From contig NZ_CALJPG010000037.1 in the NCBI RefSeq assembly GCF_937980635.1, positions 55,119 through 119,118 of the forward strand: a DNA stretch of 64,000 bases. Direction: 5' to 3'. Source of the DNA: an uncultured Campylobacter sp. (lineage in GTDB: Bacteria; Campylobacterota; Campylobacteria; Campylobacterales; Campylobacteraceae). Under the pieces are notes generated by a model. That model worked only from the letters and a program-made list of their open reading frames with translations, ran no database searches and was not told the DNA's origin. The position numbers and the translations under genes are program-made. Positions 25,772 to 33,630 of this stretch are shown here, piece after piece; positions within the stretch are counted from its first letter, which is position 1; the number at the start of each line of letters is the position of its first letter.

Positions 25772-26428
25772 ATTTTTTATCCTTTGAAATTTAAAAATAA
25801 ATATTTATGATTATATCTAAAAACGCTTTAAAATCCAAAAGATATGGAAAATGCCTCGCGCCGCTCGTAGAATTTTGCAGAGTTGAAATTTTGCTTCTTT
25901 TATCGCACGAAATTTCATCTGTCCGCGCGAGACTTGTCGCTGCGCAAAATAGCGCTAAAACCTGCCACCCGGCCGAATAAATTTTATTTTCATACTGGGC
26001 TACGGCCGCAAAATTTCATTTGTATACGACCGCGGTAAAATTCTATCTGTGTCCAAAGGAGCAAAATTTTACTCTAAATTTCGCCGCGCTTAAAATAGTA
26101 AAATTTCGCGCCGTAAAATTCTGCATCGACGGGTATTTCGGCCTCCTATGCGGCAGAATTCCGTCCGGCACTTGCATTTTGAAATGAAATTTTATCTCAG
26201 CGCGGATTATGTTTATCGCGCGTATTGGTAGAATTTTGCGGTAATTTAAAATTTCGCGCCACGGCAGGCCTTTGTCACGGCGAGATTCTATCGCGATAGA
26301 GCTTCGGCGCGGCGACGGATAATCCTAGCGCCGCGCGCAAGTCCATTAAGAAATTTAAATGCGACGATAAAACCTGCTACTTAAAAAACCTCAGCGCGCA
26401 AACTCTTGCGAAATTTTAAATCGCAAGA
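25772..26428. other. Non-coding spacer of RAATTY-rich DNA
   Basis: No gene seen. Repeated units of the form (G/C)CG-TAGAATTTTA or GATAAAATTT, about one every 25-40 bases. Nothing that looks like an RNA gene or decayed protein. Confidence 0.5.
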
Positions 26429-27238
26429 CTATCTATTTCTCGCGGCAGCCTCGTAAAGCGGCAAGACTTTTGGCATCACCTCTTTTAGATCGGCGATGCG
26501 ATCGTCGTTTGAAGGGTGTGTGGACATAAATTTAAGTGGATGGCTCTCATTTAGCTTATTCATCTTCTCCCAGACATTTATCGCCGCCCTTGGATCGTAT
26601 CCCGCGCGCGCCATCAGCTCGACGCCCATCAGATCGGCCTCCGTCTCATGCGTGCGCGAAAACGGCAGCGTGAATGTGTACTGCGCCGCCATGTTCAAAG
26701 CTGCTGAGCCTAGATCTCCAAGCCCTGCTGCGGAGCTTGCTACGGCGATACCGACATCTTTCATCTGTTCAGTCGAGGCTCGCTCGCGGCTGTGTTCGCG
26801 CAGTGCGTGCGACATCTCGTGCCCCAAAATAGCAGCTAACTCGGCATCGGTAAGCTTAAGCTTTTCGATGATGCCCGTATATACGACGATGCGACCGCCA
26901 GGCATACACCAAGCATTGATCGTAGGGTCGTTGATGACATTTACCTGCCAGTTCCATTTCAGTGCGTCTTTGCGAAATGCGCCAACTTGAGCGATTAGGC
27001 GCCTCGAGATGCCTCTAACGCGATCAGTTAGCTTTTTATCGGTATTTAGGACATGCTTGGCGTTTGCTTGGGCGGTAATCTGCCTGTAGGCAAGCGCGGC
27101 ACTTTGATCCATTTCAGCTTCGCTTACGGTGATGAATTGCGAGCGATCGATGCCTACGGCGCCGCCTTGCGTGGTGCTCGCGCAGCCGCTAAAAATCATC
27201 ATCGCAGCAAAGGATATTAAAAGAGCTAATTTTTTCAT
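26429..27238 (-). CDS. M48-family zinc metalloprotease lipoprotein (LoiP/BepA-like)
   Basis: A 269-residue exported peptidase. The lipoprotein signal ends in FSGC (Cys19). The zinc motif is HEMSH (140-144) with the third ligand Glu200 in HETEADLMG, the gluzincin arrangement of M48 peptidases. It contains the family's conserved NAWCMPGGRIVVYTGI strand before the active site. Relatives such as LoiP and BepA degrade or quality-control outer-membrane proteins in the periplasm, which is the likely role here. GGAGAAAAGATG gives the start. The gene is flanked on both sides by long non-coding spacers. Confidence 0.92.
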   Translation of the reverse strand: MKKLALLISFAAMMIFSGCASTTQGGAVGIDRSQFITVSEAEMDQSAALAYRQITAQANAKHVLNTDKKLTDRVRGISRRLIAQVGAFRKDALKWNWQVNVINDPTINAWCMPGGRIVVYTGIIEKLKLTDAELAAILGHEMSHALREHSRERASTEQMKDVGIAVASSAAGLGDLGSAALNMAAQYTFTLPFSRTHETEADLMGVELMARAGYDPRAAINVWEKMNKLNESHPLKFMSTHPSNDDRIADLKEVMPKVLPLYEAAARNR

Positions 27239-28349
27239 CTTTTCTCCTTAAAATTTTGCGACGATTTTAGCAAAATTTGGTTAAATTTTTAGAATTTTAT
27301 TTTGGATTGCCGGATTTTGCAGGCGCGATCTATTTGGAATTTGTCGTAAAATTTAAGGACGGCCGTCTCCTTTAAAATAGAATTGGGCTTTGTAATTTAG
27401 CGATAAAATTTAGCGGAGATTTCGCAGAATTTTATCGTGGCGTAAACGAGGCATTGCTGTGTGAAAGCAGTGTTTTATCTAAACGCGGCGCTGTATAAAC
27501 AAGGCACCTCTGTGCCCAAATAAAGTAGGGGGGGGTACAGCTTTTAAATTTACGTAGCGTAGACTATGATAAATATGGCGGAATTTCATTTACACCAGGC
27601 GCTCGGTTTGGGTGGATAAGAGCAATTTGAAATTTGCGCAATCAAATCGCGCGATAAAATGGGCTCGGATGTCGCTATGATTCGAAATAAGCCGCGCTAA
27701 TCTTTGCAACGCAAAATTCTAATTGTTAGCTTAGCGGTATCCCTTCACATTGCATCTTGCACTGCAATGAAATTTCGTTGTGGGAATTGAAATGATCGCA
27801 GAAATGCCAAACGCCAAGACGCCTTTTCGTAGAATTTTATCTCGCGGAATTTCATTTGCGCGCGTCGGGATAAAATTTCAAACTGCAAACCGTGCTATAT
27901 CACTTTGGGGCGGAATTTTAAATTTTATGCGTTTAGAATTTTAAAATTCGGCTATGCAAATTTGTACGATGAAATTTTAAGCTTAAAAATCTGCGCCGTT
28001 TTTGGAATTTTATATGTGCCGCGTCAGCTATAAAATTTTACACTTAGAATTTTATCGCTGCGGCAAGATTTGGTTGGACCGGGGTCTCGCATCGCCGTAG
28101 GATTTTTGGCGGCACGGAATTTTGCAGCGCGCATCTAAATTTAGCTATGCAAAATTCGTAAAATTCTTATCAGCATGGAATTTTACAGCGCCGTTAAAGC
28201 GCATGAAAAATTCCGCATAAGCCTCGCAAACTCTAATGAAAGCTCCATTATTTTGGAGGGTGCGGACTTTAAGGCAAGCGAGTAAATTATGCAACGTAAA
28301 GCCGTGGGCGCCATACTTGACGCTAGGATTTCGCGCCCGCGGCGCCCAT
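27239..28349. other. 1.1-kb non-coding spacer with a G8 tract
   Basis: The longest gene-free stretch in the window. It is a patchwork of GGAATTTTA/TAAAATTCC words. It includes GGCAC-CTCT-GTGCC (27503-27516, small hairpin) and a run of eight G at 27528-27535, not inside any recognisable frame. No decayed gene could be reconstructed in six frames by eye. Confidence 0.5.
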
Positions 28350-29609
28350 TTAGTCCTTTTTGGACTTTAGCTTGGCGATCGTCTCTTTTGCCGCCTCGTA
28401 AGCCTTAGCGCTCATCTCGCGCGCCCTTTCGCTTACGTTTTTGGCGACCTCGGAGCTTTTTAGCTCGGCAAATTTTTGGCTCATCTTCTTTTCAAATTCG
28501 CTGAGCTCTTTTTTGATTGCGTCCAGTTTCTCGTCCAGATCGAGGTTTTCGATGATTTTGGCGCTTTTTTGGCTTAGCTCTTGAGTGATTTCGCGCGCTT
28601 TGGCGCTCGCCTTTTTCGCGCGCTCGCCAAGTTCGATCTCGCCGATTTTGGCGCTTAGTTGCTCGGCAAGATCGCTTGAAATTTTTCTAAATTTAGCCAG
28701 GTAGCCTCCGAATTCTTCATCGGCGATCTTGGCGATCTCGCTTTTAGCGGGCTCCTCCGAGCTTGCGACCGCATCGCTTAGCACGGCGCTAAATAGCTCA
28801 CTCATCTGCGAAATTTGAAGTCTTTCGTTCTCTAGGCTCTGTGCGTCGCTTGCTGGCGAGAAACTTAGCTCGTCGCGGTATCTTTCGGCAGCTTTATTTA
28901 TGCCGTCGTAGCAGCCTAAAATCGCGCCTCTAATCAGCGCAGAGGCCGTATTTTTGCTCTCGTTTGCGACGAAAATCGCGCGATTTATGATGATTTTTGA
29001 AATTTCTTTAGTGCGGAATTTCGTAAATTCCCCGTCGCCGATAGCTGAAAATGCGATGTTTTTCGCCGTCTCGTGCGCGGTATCCTCGATGTCGGTTCCG
29101 CTTTCTAGCACGCTTATGAAGGCCAGTTCGCTTGCTTCTTTAAGTACGTCCGCAAGCGGAAGTTTGCTCGCGATCGCTCGCTGTAGCGCCGAGCCTATGC
29201 GTTCTTTTAGCTCCGCTTCGTTTGCGTTTTGCAGCGCGGTATCCAGATCGTCGTAGCTGCGCAAAACAAGGGTTTTAATCGCCTTTTGTTTACAAGCGAT
29301 CTTTTTGCGCAGATCGTCGTAGTCGTAGATGAGTTTGTAAAGAGCCTGCTCGTCCTCGTCGCACAGCGCCTTTTTAACGCCGTTAAGTAGGGCTTCTGCC
29401 GTCTCATCGCTAAGCGCGCCCGCGTCTTTTAACTCGGCTGCGAAGTCTAGGATTAATTGCGTGCTTTTGGCGCTTTTACTCTCGTCGTCAAGCTCACACA
29501 AAGCCTTCGTGGCTTCTTGCAAGGCGAGCTCTTGCACATATGAGGCTAGCTCGGCTTGTGAAATTTGCGCGAGATCGGCGCCGAATTTTTTGATTAATGC
29601 TTCTTTCAT
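28350..29609 (-). CDS. Conserved helical protein of unknown function (Campylobacter type)
   Basis: A 419-residue protein, almost wholly alpha-helical and very rich in Ala, Glu and Lys. Residues about 1-270 form hydrophobic-heptad helices (LASYVQELALQEATKALCEL, ALQRAIASKLPLADVLKEASELAF); residues 300-419 form a long coiled-coil-like tail (AKKASAKAREITQELSQKSAKIIENLDLDEKLDAIKKELSEF and onward). There is no signal peptide or membrane span. An upstream GTG (29624) overlaps the previous stop, but GGAG 5 nt before the ATG at 29609 marks the real start. It follows the DUF493 gene by 11 nt and is probably in one operon with moaC. Function unknown. Confidence 0.8.
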   Translation of the reverse strand: MKEALIKKFGADLAQISQAELASYVQELALQEATKALCELDDESKSAKSTQLILDFAAELKDAGALSDETAEALLNGVKKALCDEDEQALYKLIYDYDDLRKKIACKQKAIKTLVLRSYDDLDTALQNANEAELKERIGSALQRAIASKLPLADVLKEASELAFISVLESGTDIEDTAHETAKNIAFSAIGDGEFTKFRTKEISKIIINRAIFVANESKNTASALIRGAILGCYDGINKAAERYRDELSFSPASDAQSLENERLQISQMSELFSAVLSDAVASSEEPAKSEIAKIADEEFGGYLAKFRKISSDLAEQLSAKIGEIELGERAKKASAKAREITQELSQKSAKIIENLDLDEKLDAIKKELSEFEKKMSQKFAELKSSEVAKNVSERAREMSAKAYEAAKETIAKLKSKKD

Positions 29610-29620
29610 TTCATCTCCTG

Positions 29621-29881
29621 TCACAATACATATTTAAAGTGGGCTTTTAAGCGCTCGAAAATTTCGTTTCGATGCAAGTCGTCTTTAACGAAAACGCTTA
29701 CGTTGAAGCTCATATATTTGCCGCCGTTTGAAAAGCGCGAAAAGTCTATTTTGTAATTTTCGCCCTTTAAAATTTCATCGATCTGCTCGCGCTTTTGGGT
29801 AGTCGCGTCTAGGACTACTTTATATTCCCAAAAGAGTGGATAGTCGATTTTTGGCTTTTCAGCCCCTAATATACACGCCAC
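29621..29881 (-). CDS. DUF493 family (YbeD-like) protein
   Basis: An 86-residue small alpha/beta protein. It has the DUF493 pattern IDYPLFWEYKVVLDAT near the start and a KIDFSRFSNGGKYMSFNVSVFVKDDLHRNEIFERLK second half, as in H. pylori HP0495; the fold is ferredoxin-like with a suspected regulatory role. I place the start at a GTG (29881) with AGGGGGG five bases upstream, rather than at the earlier ATG at 29914. The gene overlaps the end of moaC by 23 nt, implying translational coupling. Confidence 0.8.
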   Translation of the reverse strand: MACILGAEKPKIDYPLFWEYKVVLDATTQKREQIDEILKGENYKIDFSRFSNGGKYMSFNVSVFVKDDLHRNEIFERLKAHFKYVL

Positions 29882-30329
29882 TCTTACCCCCCTCTTTGCG
29901 CTGCAGCACGACATCGGTGATCTGCATCGATTTGTCTATCGCTTTTAGCATATCATAAATCGTCAGCAGTCCCACGCTCACGCCCGTTAGCGCTTCCATC
30001 TCGACGCCCGTTTTGCCCGCGATTTTCACAGTTACGAAAAGCTTAAACGCGTACTCGCTCGTAAGCTCCTCAATATCGGTTTTAATCGAAGTAATCGTAA
30101 GCGGATGAGTCATCGGTATTAGCTCGCTCGTCTTTTTAGCACCCATTATCGCGGCAACTACGGCGGTTTGAAGCACGGGGCCTTTTTTCGCCGTATTTTG
30201 CTTGACGGCGGCAAACGCCTCCGCGCTCATTCGTATGATGCCGCTAGCGGTGGCTACGCGCTCGCTCTCGTCCTTGGCGCCGACATCTACCATGCGGGGC
30301 ATATTGTTTTCGTCGATATGTGTAAGCAT
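29859..30329 (-). CDS. moaC: Cyclic pyranopterin monophosphate synthase MoaC
   Basis: A 156-residue enzyme that converts the MoaA product 3',8-cyclo-GTP to cyclic pyranopterin monophosphate in molybdenum cofactor synthesis. Family blocks are clear: MVDVGAKDESERVATASG, KKGPVLQTAVVAAIMGAKKTSELIPMTHPL (substrate and catalytic residues), VEMEALTGVSVGLLTIYDMLKA, and IQITDV-like KSMQITDVVLQRKEGGKSG. The frame runs further upstream, but AAGGA before the ATG at 30329 and family alignment fix this start. It has its own promoter immediately after the terminator of the small RNA. The product is needed by the two Tor-type reductases in this window. Confidence 0.95.
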   Translation of the reverse strand: MLTHIDENNMPRMVDVGAKDESERVATASGIIRMSAEAFAAVKQNTAKKGPVLQTAVVAAIMGAKKTSELIPMTHPLTITSIKTDIEELTSEYAFKLFVTVKIAGKTGVEMEALTGVSVGLLTIYDMLKAIDKSMQITDVVLQRKEGGKSGVYIRG

Positions 30330-30355
30330 AAAATTCCTTGCAGTTTTTGGCGGGA

Positions 30356-30361
30356 TTATAG
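30356..30361 (-). promoter_or_regulatory. -10 box of moaC
   Basis: The minus strand reads TATAAT, 26 nt before the moaC ATG and just downstream of the small-RNA terminator. Confidence 0.5.
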
Positions 30362-30374
30362 CAGAATTTCGGGT

Positions 30375-30440
30375 ATAAAAAAAGCCCGAGCTTTTACGCT
30401 CGGGCTTCATACAAAAAGGAGGTTTTATCTTGTCGGACGA
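30375..30440 (-). ncRNA. Candidate small regulatory RNA with CCUCC-containing segment and strong terminator
   Basis: On the minus strand a TATAAT box (30446-30451) is followed, after 6 nt, by about 65 nt ending in a perfect 10-bp hairpin (GCTCGGGCTT 30398-30407 with AAGCCCGAGC 30382-30391, loop of six) and seven T. The unstructured middle reads AAAACCTCCTTTTTG, complementary to Shine-Dalgarno sequences (AAGGAGG). There is no open reading frame and no following gene that the hairpin could attenuate, because moaC has its own promoter past the terminator. The layout is that of a trans-acting sRNA such as H. pylori RepG, but no sequence relation to it is claimed. Confidence 0.6.
30377..30407 (-). 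terminator. Rho-independent terminator of the candidate sRNA
   Basis: Perfect 10-bp GC-rich stem, loop of six, and a run of seven T on the minus strand (30377-30383). The strongest terminator in the window. Confidence 0.85.
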
Positions 30441-30445
30441 GAACG

Positions 30446-30451
30446 ATTATA
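30446..30451 (-). promoter_or_regulatory. -10 box of the candidate sRNA
   Basis: TATAAT on the minus strand, preceded by TTTAGGTAG; transcription would start near 30440. Confidence 0.5.
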
Positions 30452-30950
30452 CTACCTAAACAGTAAATAGAAATAAAATATATCCTTTTTAGGCAAACTC
30501 TTTCGCGCTTAATTTATAGCCGTTTTTAAAATTTTGATGAAATTTGACGATATGCTATGGTGCGCTACATGGAAATTTGAATCAGTAAAGAAATAAAACA
30601 GAGCTAAAGAGTGACTAAATTTAAAGCGGACGTTTGAAGGACAAAGATAAAATTTAAGCGGCATTTGAGGTTGTTTCACCTTGAAACGAGGATTTAAAGA
30701 GAGTCGAGCAGGGCGCTCCGCAAAGGCACTATAAATAAAATTCTGCAAAAGTAAAACGGGTTAAATTTTAAATAACTTTTGCTTTAAATTTTAGCCCTCC
30801 TTAATTAAGCGCAAGGTTTTTGTGCGCAATGCAGTATAAATTTAAATTCTTTACGCGAGCGTTAAACGACGCAGGCGCGGATTAAAATAGCGCGCGCAAA
30901 TTTAAACATCGTCGCGTTAAAATCCGGCCTGCATTTTAAATTTAGCTCGT
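30452..30950. other. Spacer upstream of the candidate sRNA
   Basis: No credible gene; a 79-codon minus-strand frame at 30509-30748 lacks a ribosome site and coding bias. It contains the promoter region of the candidate sRNA at its left end and AAATTTTA words elsewhere. Confidence 0.5.
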
Positions 30951-31397
30951 TTAAATTTTAAACGTTTTTAGCAGGCTGCCTAAATTTAGCCCCTTATTTT
31001 CGCCGTTTGCGCCGCCTCCTAAAAGATCGCCCAAAAAGCTACTTGCGTCGTTGATATCGATTTTACCGTCGCCGTTAAGGTCGAGCTTGGCGCTTGCGAT
31101 TTTGCCGATCAGCGCGCTAAAATCCACGCCTTTGCTATCGACGGCGTTTGCTTGCACGTCCTCGCCGCCGCCCAAAAGTCCGCCCAACATCGAGCCTAGC
31201 GAGCTAGATCCGCCGCTTTCGTTTTTGCTTAAAAAATTTGAGCTAATGCCCGCAATTATCGCATTTATCTGGTCATCGGGCAGGTCCACGCCTAGAAATT
31301 TTTCGATAAAAGCGACAGGGCCGCTTTGAAATTCTCTTAAATTTTTATCGTCGTTTTTGAGTGCAGAGACCATATTTACAAGTCCGTTTATGTCCAT
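30951..31397 (-). CDS. Small protein with a dockerin/EF-hand-like calcium loop
   Basis: A 148-residue protein without a signal peptide. An N-terminal helical part (1-60, with PVAFIEKFLGVDLPDDQINAIIAGI) leads into a Gly/Ser/Leu-rich linker (GSMLGGLLGGG). A single calcium loop DLNGDGKIDINDASSFL follows (106-122, ligands Asp106, Asn108, Asp110, Asp114, Asp117), which matches half of a dockerin type I repeat. A second Gly/Leu-rich stretch ends the protein. The ATG directly abuts the TAA of the DUF1508 gene (TAAATG) with GGAGG upstream, so the two form an operon. Calcium binding is likely; the role is unknown. Confidence 0.75.
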   Translation of the reverse strand: MDINGLVNMVSALKNDDKNLREFQSGPVAFIEKFLGVDLPDDQINAIIAGISSNFLSKNESGGSSSLGSMLGGLLGGGEDVQANAVDSKGVDFSALIGKIASAKLDLNGDGKIDINDASSFLGDLLGGGANGENKGLNLGSLLKTFKI

Positions 31398-31760
31398 TTA
31401 CGCCTCCTTGATCTTGGCTTTTGCAGCCTGTTTTACGATAAGCTCTATTACTTTTAGAGCGTCCGCTTTGGCTTCAAAATCTTTGCTAACGGCGATGATC
31501 TGTCCGTTGCTGGCCGTTAGGCGGAAGCGAACCTTGCCTGCTTTATCGGTGTAAAGCTCAAATTTTGGATTGTTTAGCTTTTCTCCGCCCGCGATTTGAT
31601 CCTCGATCTTATTTAGCGCGGCGTTTTTTGCTACGCTTTCGATGCCGTTTTTGCAAGCGGTCTTGCTCGTGTAAACCTCCGAAGTACATAGCACGTGTCC
31701 GTCATAGAGTAGATCGAATTTGCAGCCGTCCTTGGCGTCTTTGATTAAAAACTCAGCCAT
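31398..31760 (-). CDS. DUF1508 (YegP-like) protein, two repeats
   Basis: A 120-residue protein made of two DUF1508 repeats: residues about 8-50 (CKFDLLYDGHVLCTSEVYTSKTACKNGIESV) and 65-110 (PKFELYTDKAGKVRFRLTASNGQIIAVSKDFEAKADALKVIELI). The second shows the classical F-E-L-Y, R-F-R-L, A-x-N-G-Q pattern. The first is degenerate. YegP-like proteins are small soluble proteins of unknown function. AAAGGATG precedes the ATG. It is first gene of the operon with the calcium-loop protein. Confidence 0.88.
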   Translation of the reverse strand: MAEFLIKDAKDGCKFDLLYDGHVLCTSEVYTSKTACKNGIESVAKNAALNKIEDQIAGGEKLNNPKFELYTDKAGKVRFRLTASNGQIIAVSKDFEAKADALKVIELIVKQAAKAKIKEA

Positions 31761-31876
31761 TTTTCATCCTTTCGTAGAAGATATCGTTATTTTAGCTAAA
31801 ATTTTAATAAATATTTTTAATAGGCGCGGAATTTTCTGCTAAAATTGCGCATAAATTTCATTTACAAAGGATCATA

Positions 31877-32356
31877 ATGATAAAGGCTCTACGTTTTAGC
31901 TTGATTTTCGCCGCTACTTTAGGATTTAGCGCGGATGAGAGCGATGCATTATTTAAGGATATAAGGACGCGTCTGGGTTGCAATCTAGCCGCACAGGACT
32001 GCGAGACTAACGCCGGCGGGCAGAAGGCGCTCTTTAGCGTAGCGCGCCATCCGATCGAAGCGGGAGCAAACGAGCTAAAAATAAGCGAAATTTCGCGTGA
32101 GCTGAAAAATCCGAGCGTTAAAATTTCAGGCGTGAGTATGAATATGGGCAATGCGGAATTCCCGCTAAAGCGCAGCGCAGACGGCTATGAAGCGACGCTT
32201 GATGTTGCAGTGTGCACGCACGCCGTAATGCGCTACAAACTTGAAATTTACGAGGATGGCGAGCCTAGTGGGCTTTTTGTGTATTTTGATCTGCGAAAGC
32301 GTGCTACAGATCGAGACCGCGGCGAAGACATCCACTTGCATAACCACGAGCATTAG
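31877..32356 (+). CDS. Exported protein with YtkA/FixH-like domain and His-rich tail
   Basis: A 159-residue protein with a Sec signal peptide (1-18, ATLGFSA). The core VKISGVSMNMGNAEFPLKR..GYEATLDVAVCTHAVMRYKLEIYEDG resembles the Ig-like YtkA/FixH domain, whose members occur in copper or cytochrome oxidase contexts. Two cysteines (Cys35 and Cys42 region, LGCNLAAQDCE) could form a disulfide, and the C terminus HLHNHEH is a probable metal-binding tail. AAAGGA precedes the ATG. No copper or oxidase genes adjoin, so the link to metal handling is inference. Confidence 0.7.
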   Translation: MIKALRFSLIFAATLGFSADESDALFKDIRTRLGCNLAAQDCETNAGGQKALFSVARHPIEAGANELKISEISRELKNPSVKISGVSMNMGNAEFPLKRSADGYEATLDVAVCTHAVMRYKLEIYEDGEPSGLFVYFDLRKRATDRDRGEDIHLHNHEH

Positions 32357-32786
32357 ACGCACCCCGTTTGTGCGCGGGGTAAAATTTGCGCTTTTTCAGA
32401 CACGACGCTTTAGGGGAACTTGCACGTTGATTGTAGAAAATTTTACAAATTTTATAAAACGCCACTCGCGATAAATTTTTATTCGGCTTTCAAGTGGTGC
32501 CTATCGTGGGCAGATACGGGTGCCTAACGAATACGCGAATAGCCGTAGTGATCTAGGCGCGCTTCATTAGGGCGTTTACAAAAACGCCTTTATAAGCGCG
32601 CGGCGATTTGTCGTGCATTCGCCGCATATGTTTCGTAACCACTACCGAGGCGCGTCAAATTTAGCCCCTCGCCGCCTCTAAATTTTAAAATTTTTAAAAT
32701 TCGCTTGCGTTTCATACGCCCAAGCTACGCGGAATTTTGAAATTCCTTGTATAATCTGAAGCAAATTTTAAAATTTAAGGAAAGCC
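32357..32786. other. Spacer between the His-tail protein and the DUF3737 gene
   Basis: No gene seen on either strand. The right end contains TATAAT (32751-32756), the likely promoter of the DUF3737-patB operon. Confidence 0.5.
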
Positions 32787-33629
32787 ATGCAAATATTAAG
32801 ACAAAAGCACTTTAGCGGCGAGCGCGCGTTGTTCGGCGCAAAGGATCTTCGGATCGAAAATTCCGTCTTCGGCGAGGGCGAGTCGCCGCTAAAACACAGC
32901 GCAAATATCGTCGCGCAAAACTGTAAATTTGAGTGGAAATATCCGTTTTGGTATGCCGAAAATATCCGCGCGCAGGACTGCTTCTTCGACGAGATCGCGC
33001 GCGCAGGGATCTGGTATAGCCGCGGCGTGGTACTAAAAGACTGCCTCTACGGCGCGCCCAAGGGGTTTCGCCGCGTAAAAGACGCCGCGCTGCAAAACGT
33101 GGAATTCCACGACGCGCAGGAGACTTTGTGGCACTGCAGCGACGTCACGCTAAAAAACGTCACCGCAAAGGGCGCGTATTTCGGGCTTGATTGCGAAAGC
33201 TTAAGCATCGAAAACCTATCGCTCTTCGGGGATTACTGCTTTGACGGCTGCAAAAACGTAACGATTAAAAATTCCAAACTCCTCTCCAAGGACGCGTTTT
33301 GGAACTGCGAAAATATCGTGGTCGAGGACTGCTTCATCGCGGGCGAGTACTTCGGCTGGAATTCTAAAAACGTGACGCTGAAAAATTGCAAGATCGAGAG
33401 CCTACAGGGTTTTTGCTATATGCAAAATTTGCGCCTGCAAGACTGCGAGCTCATAAACACGACGCTAGCGTTTGAATACAGCGACGTGCATGCCGAGGTA
33501 AAAGGCGCGATCGATAGCGTCAAAAATCCAAGCAGCGGGCTAATCCGCGCAGCAAGCATCGGCGAGCTGATCCTAGACGGCTCTACAGACGCGTCTAAAA
33601 TAGAGATCATTACTGAGATAAGGGCATAA
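32787..33629 (+). CDS. DUF3737 family right-handed beta-helix protein
   Basis: A 280-residue protein composed of short repeated strands with the pattern N-V/I-T/x-L/I-K/x-N/D-C (for example NVTIKNSKLLSK, NIVVEDCFIAGE, NVTLKNCKIESL), which builds a right-handed parallel beta-helix. The N terminus MQILRQKHFSGERALFGAKDLRIENSVF is characteristic of DUF3737. The family is widespread in gut and oral bacteria; function unknown, cytoplasmic by lack of signal. GGAAAGCC precedes the ATG. Only one base separates it from the patB gene, with which it is often paired. Confidence 0.92.
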   Translation: MQILRQKHFSGERALFGAKDLRIENSVFGEGESPLKHSANIVAQNCKFEWKYPFWYAENIRAQDCFFDEIARAGIWYSRGVVLKDCLYGAPKGFRRVKDAALQNVEFHDAQETLWHCSDVTLKNVTAKGAYFGLDCESLSIENLSLFGDYCFDGCKNVTIKNSKLLSKDAFWNCENIVVEDCFIAGEYFGWNSKNVTLKNCKIESLQGFCYMQNLRLQDCELINTTLAFEYSDVHAEVKGAIDSVKNPSSGLIRAASIGELILDGSTDASKIEIITEIRA

Positions 33630-33630
33630 G

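Noticed and set aside
29883..29892. Run of six C at the moaC/DUF493 overlap as a phase-variable tract
   Set aside because: Too short for frequent slippage, and on the coding strand it is the G-rich ribosome site of the DUF493 gene.
30168..30470. 100-codon plus-strand frame across the candidate sRNA
   Set aside because: Antisense to moaC over most of its length, no ribosome site.
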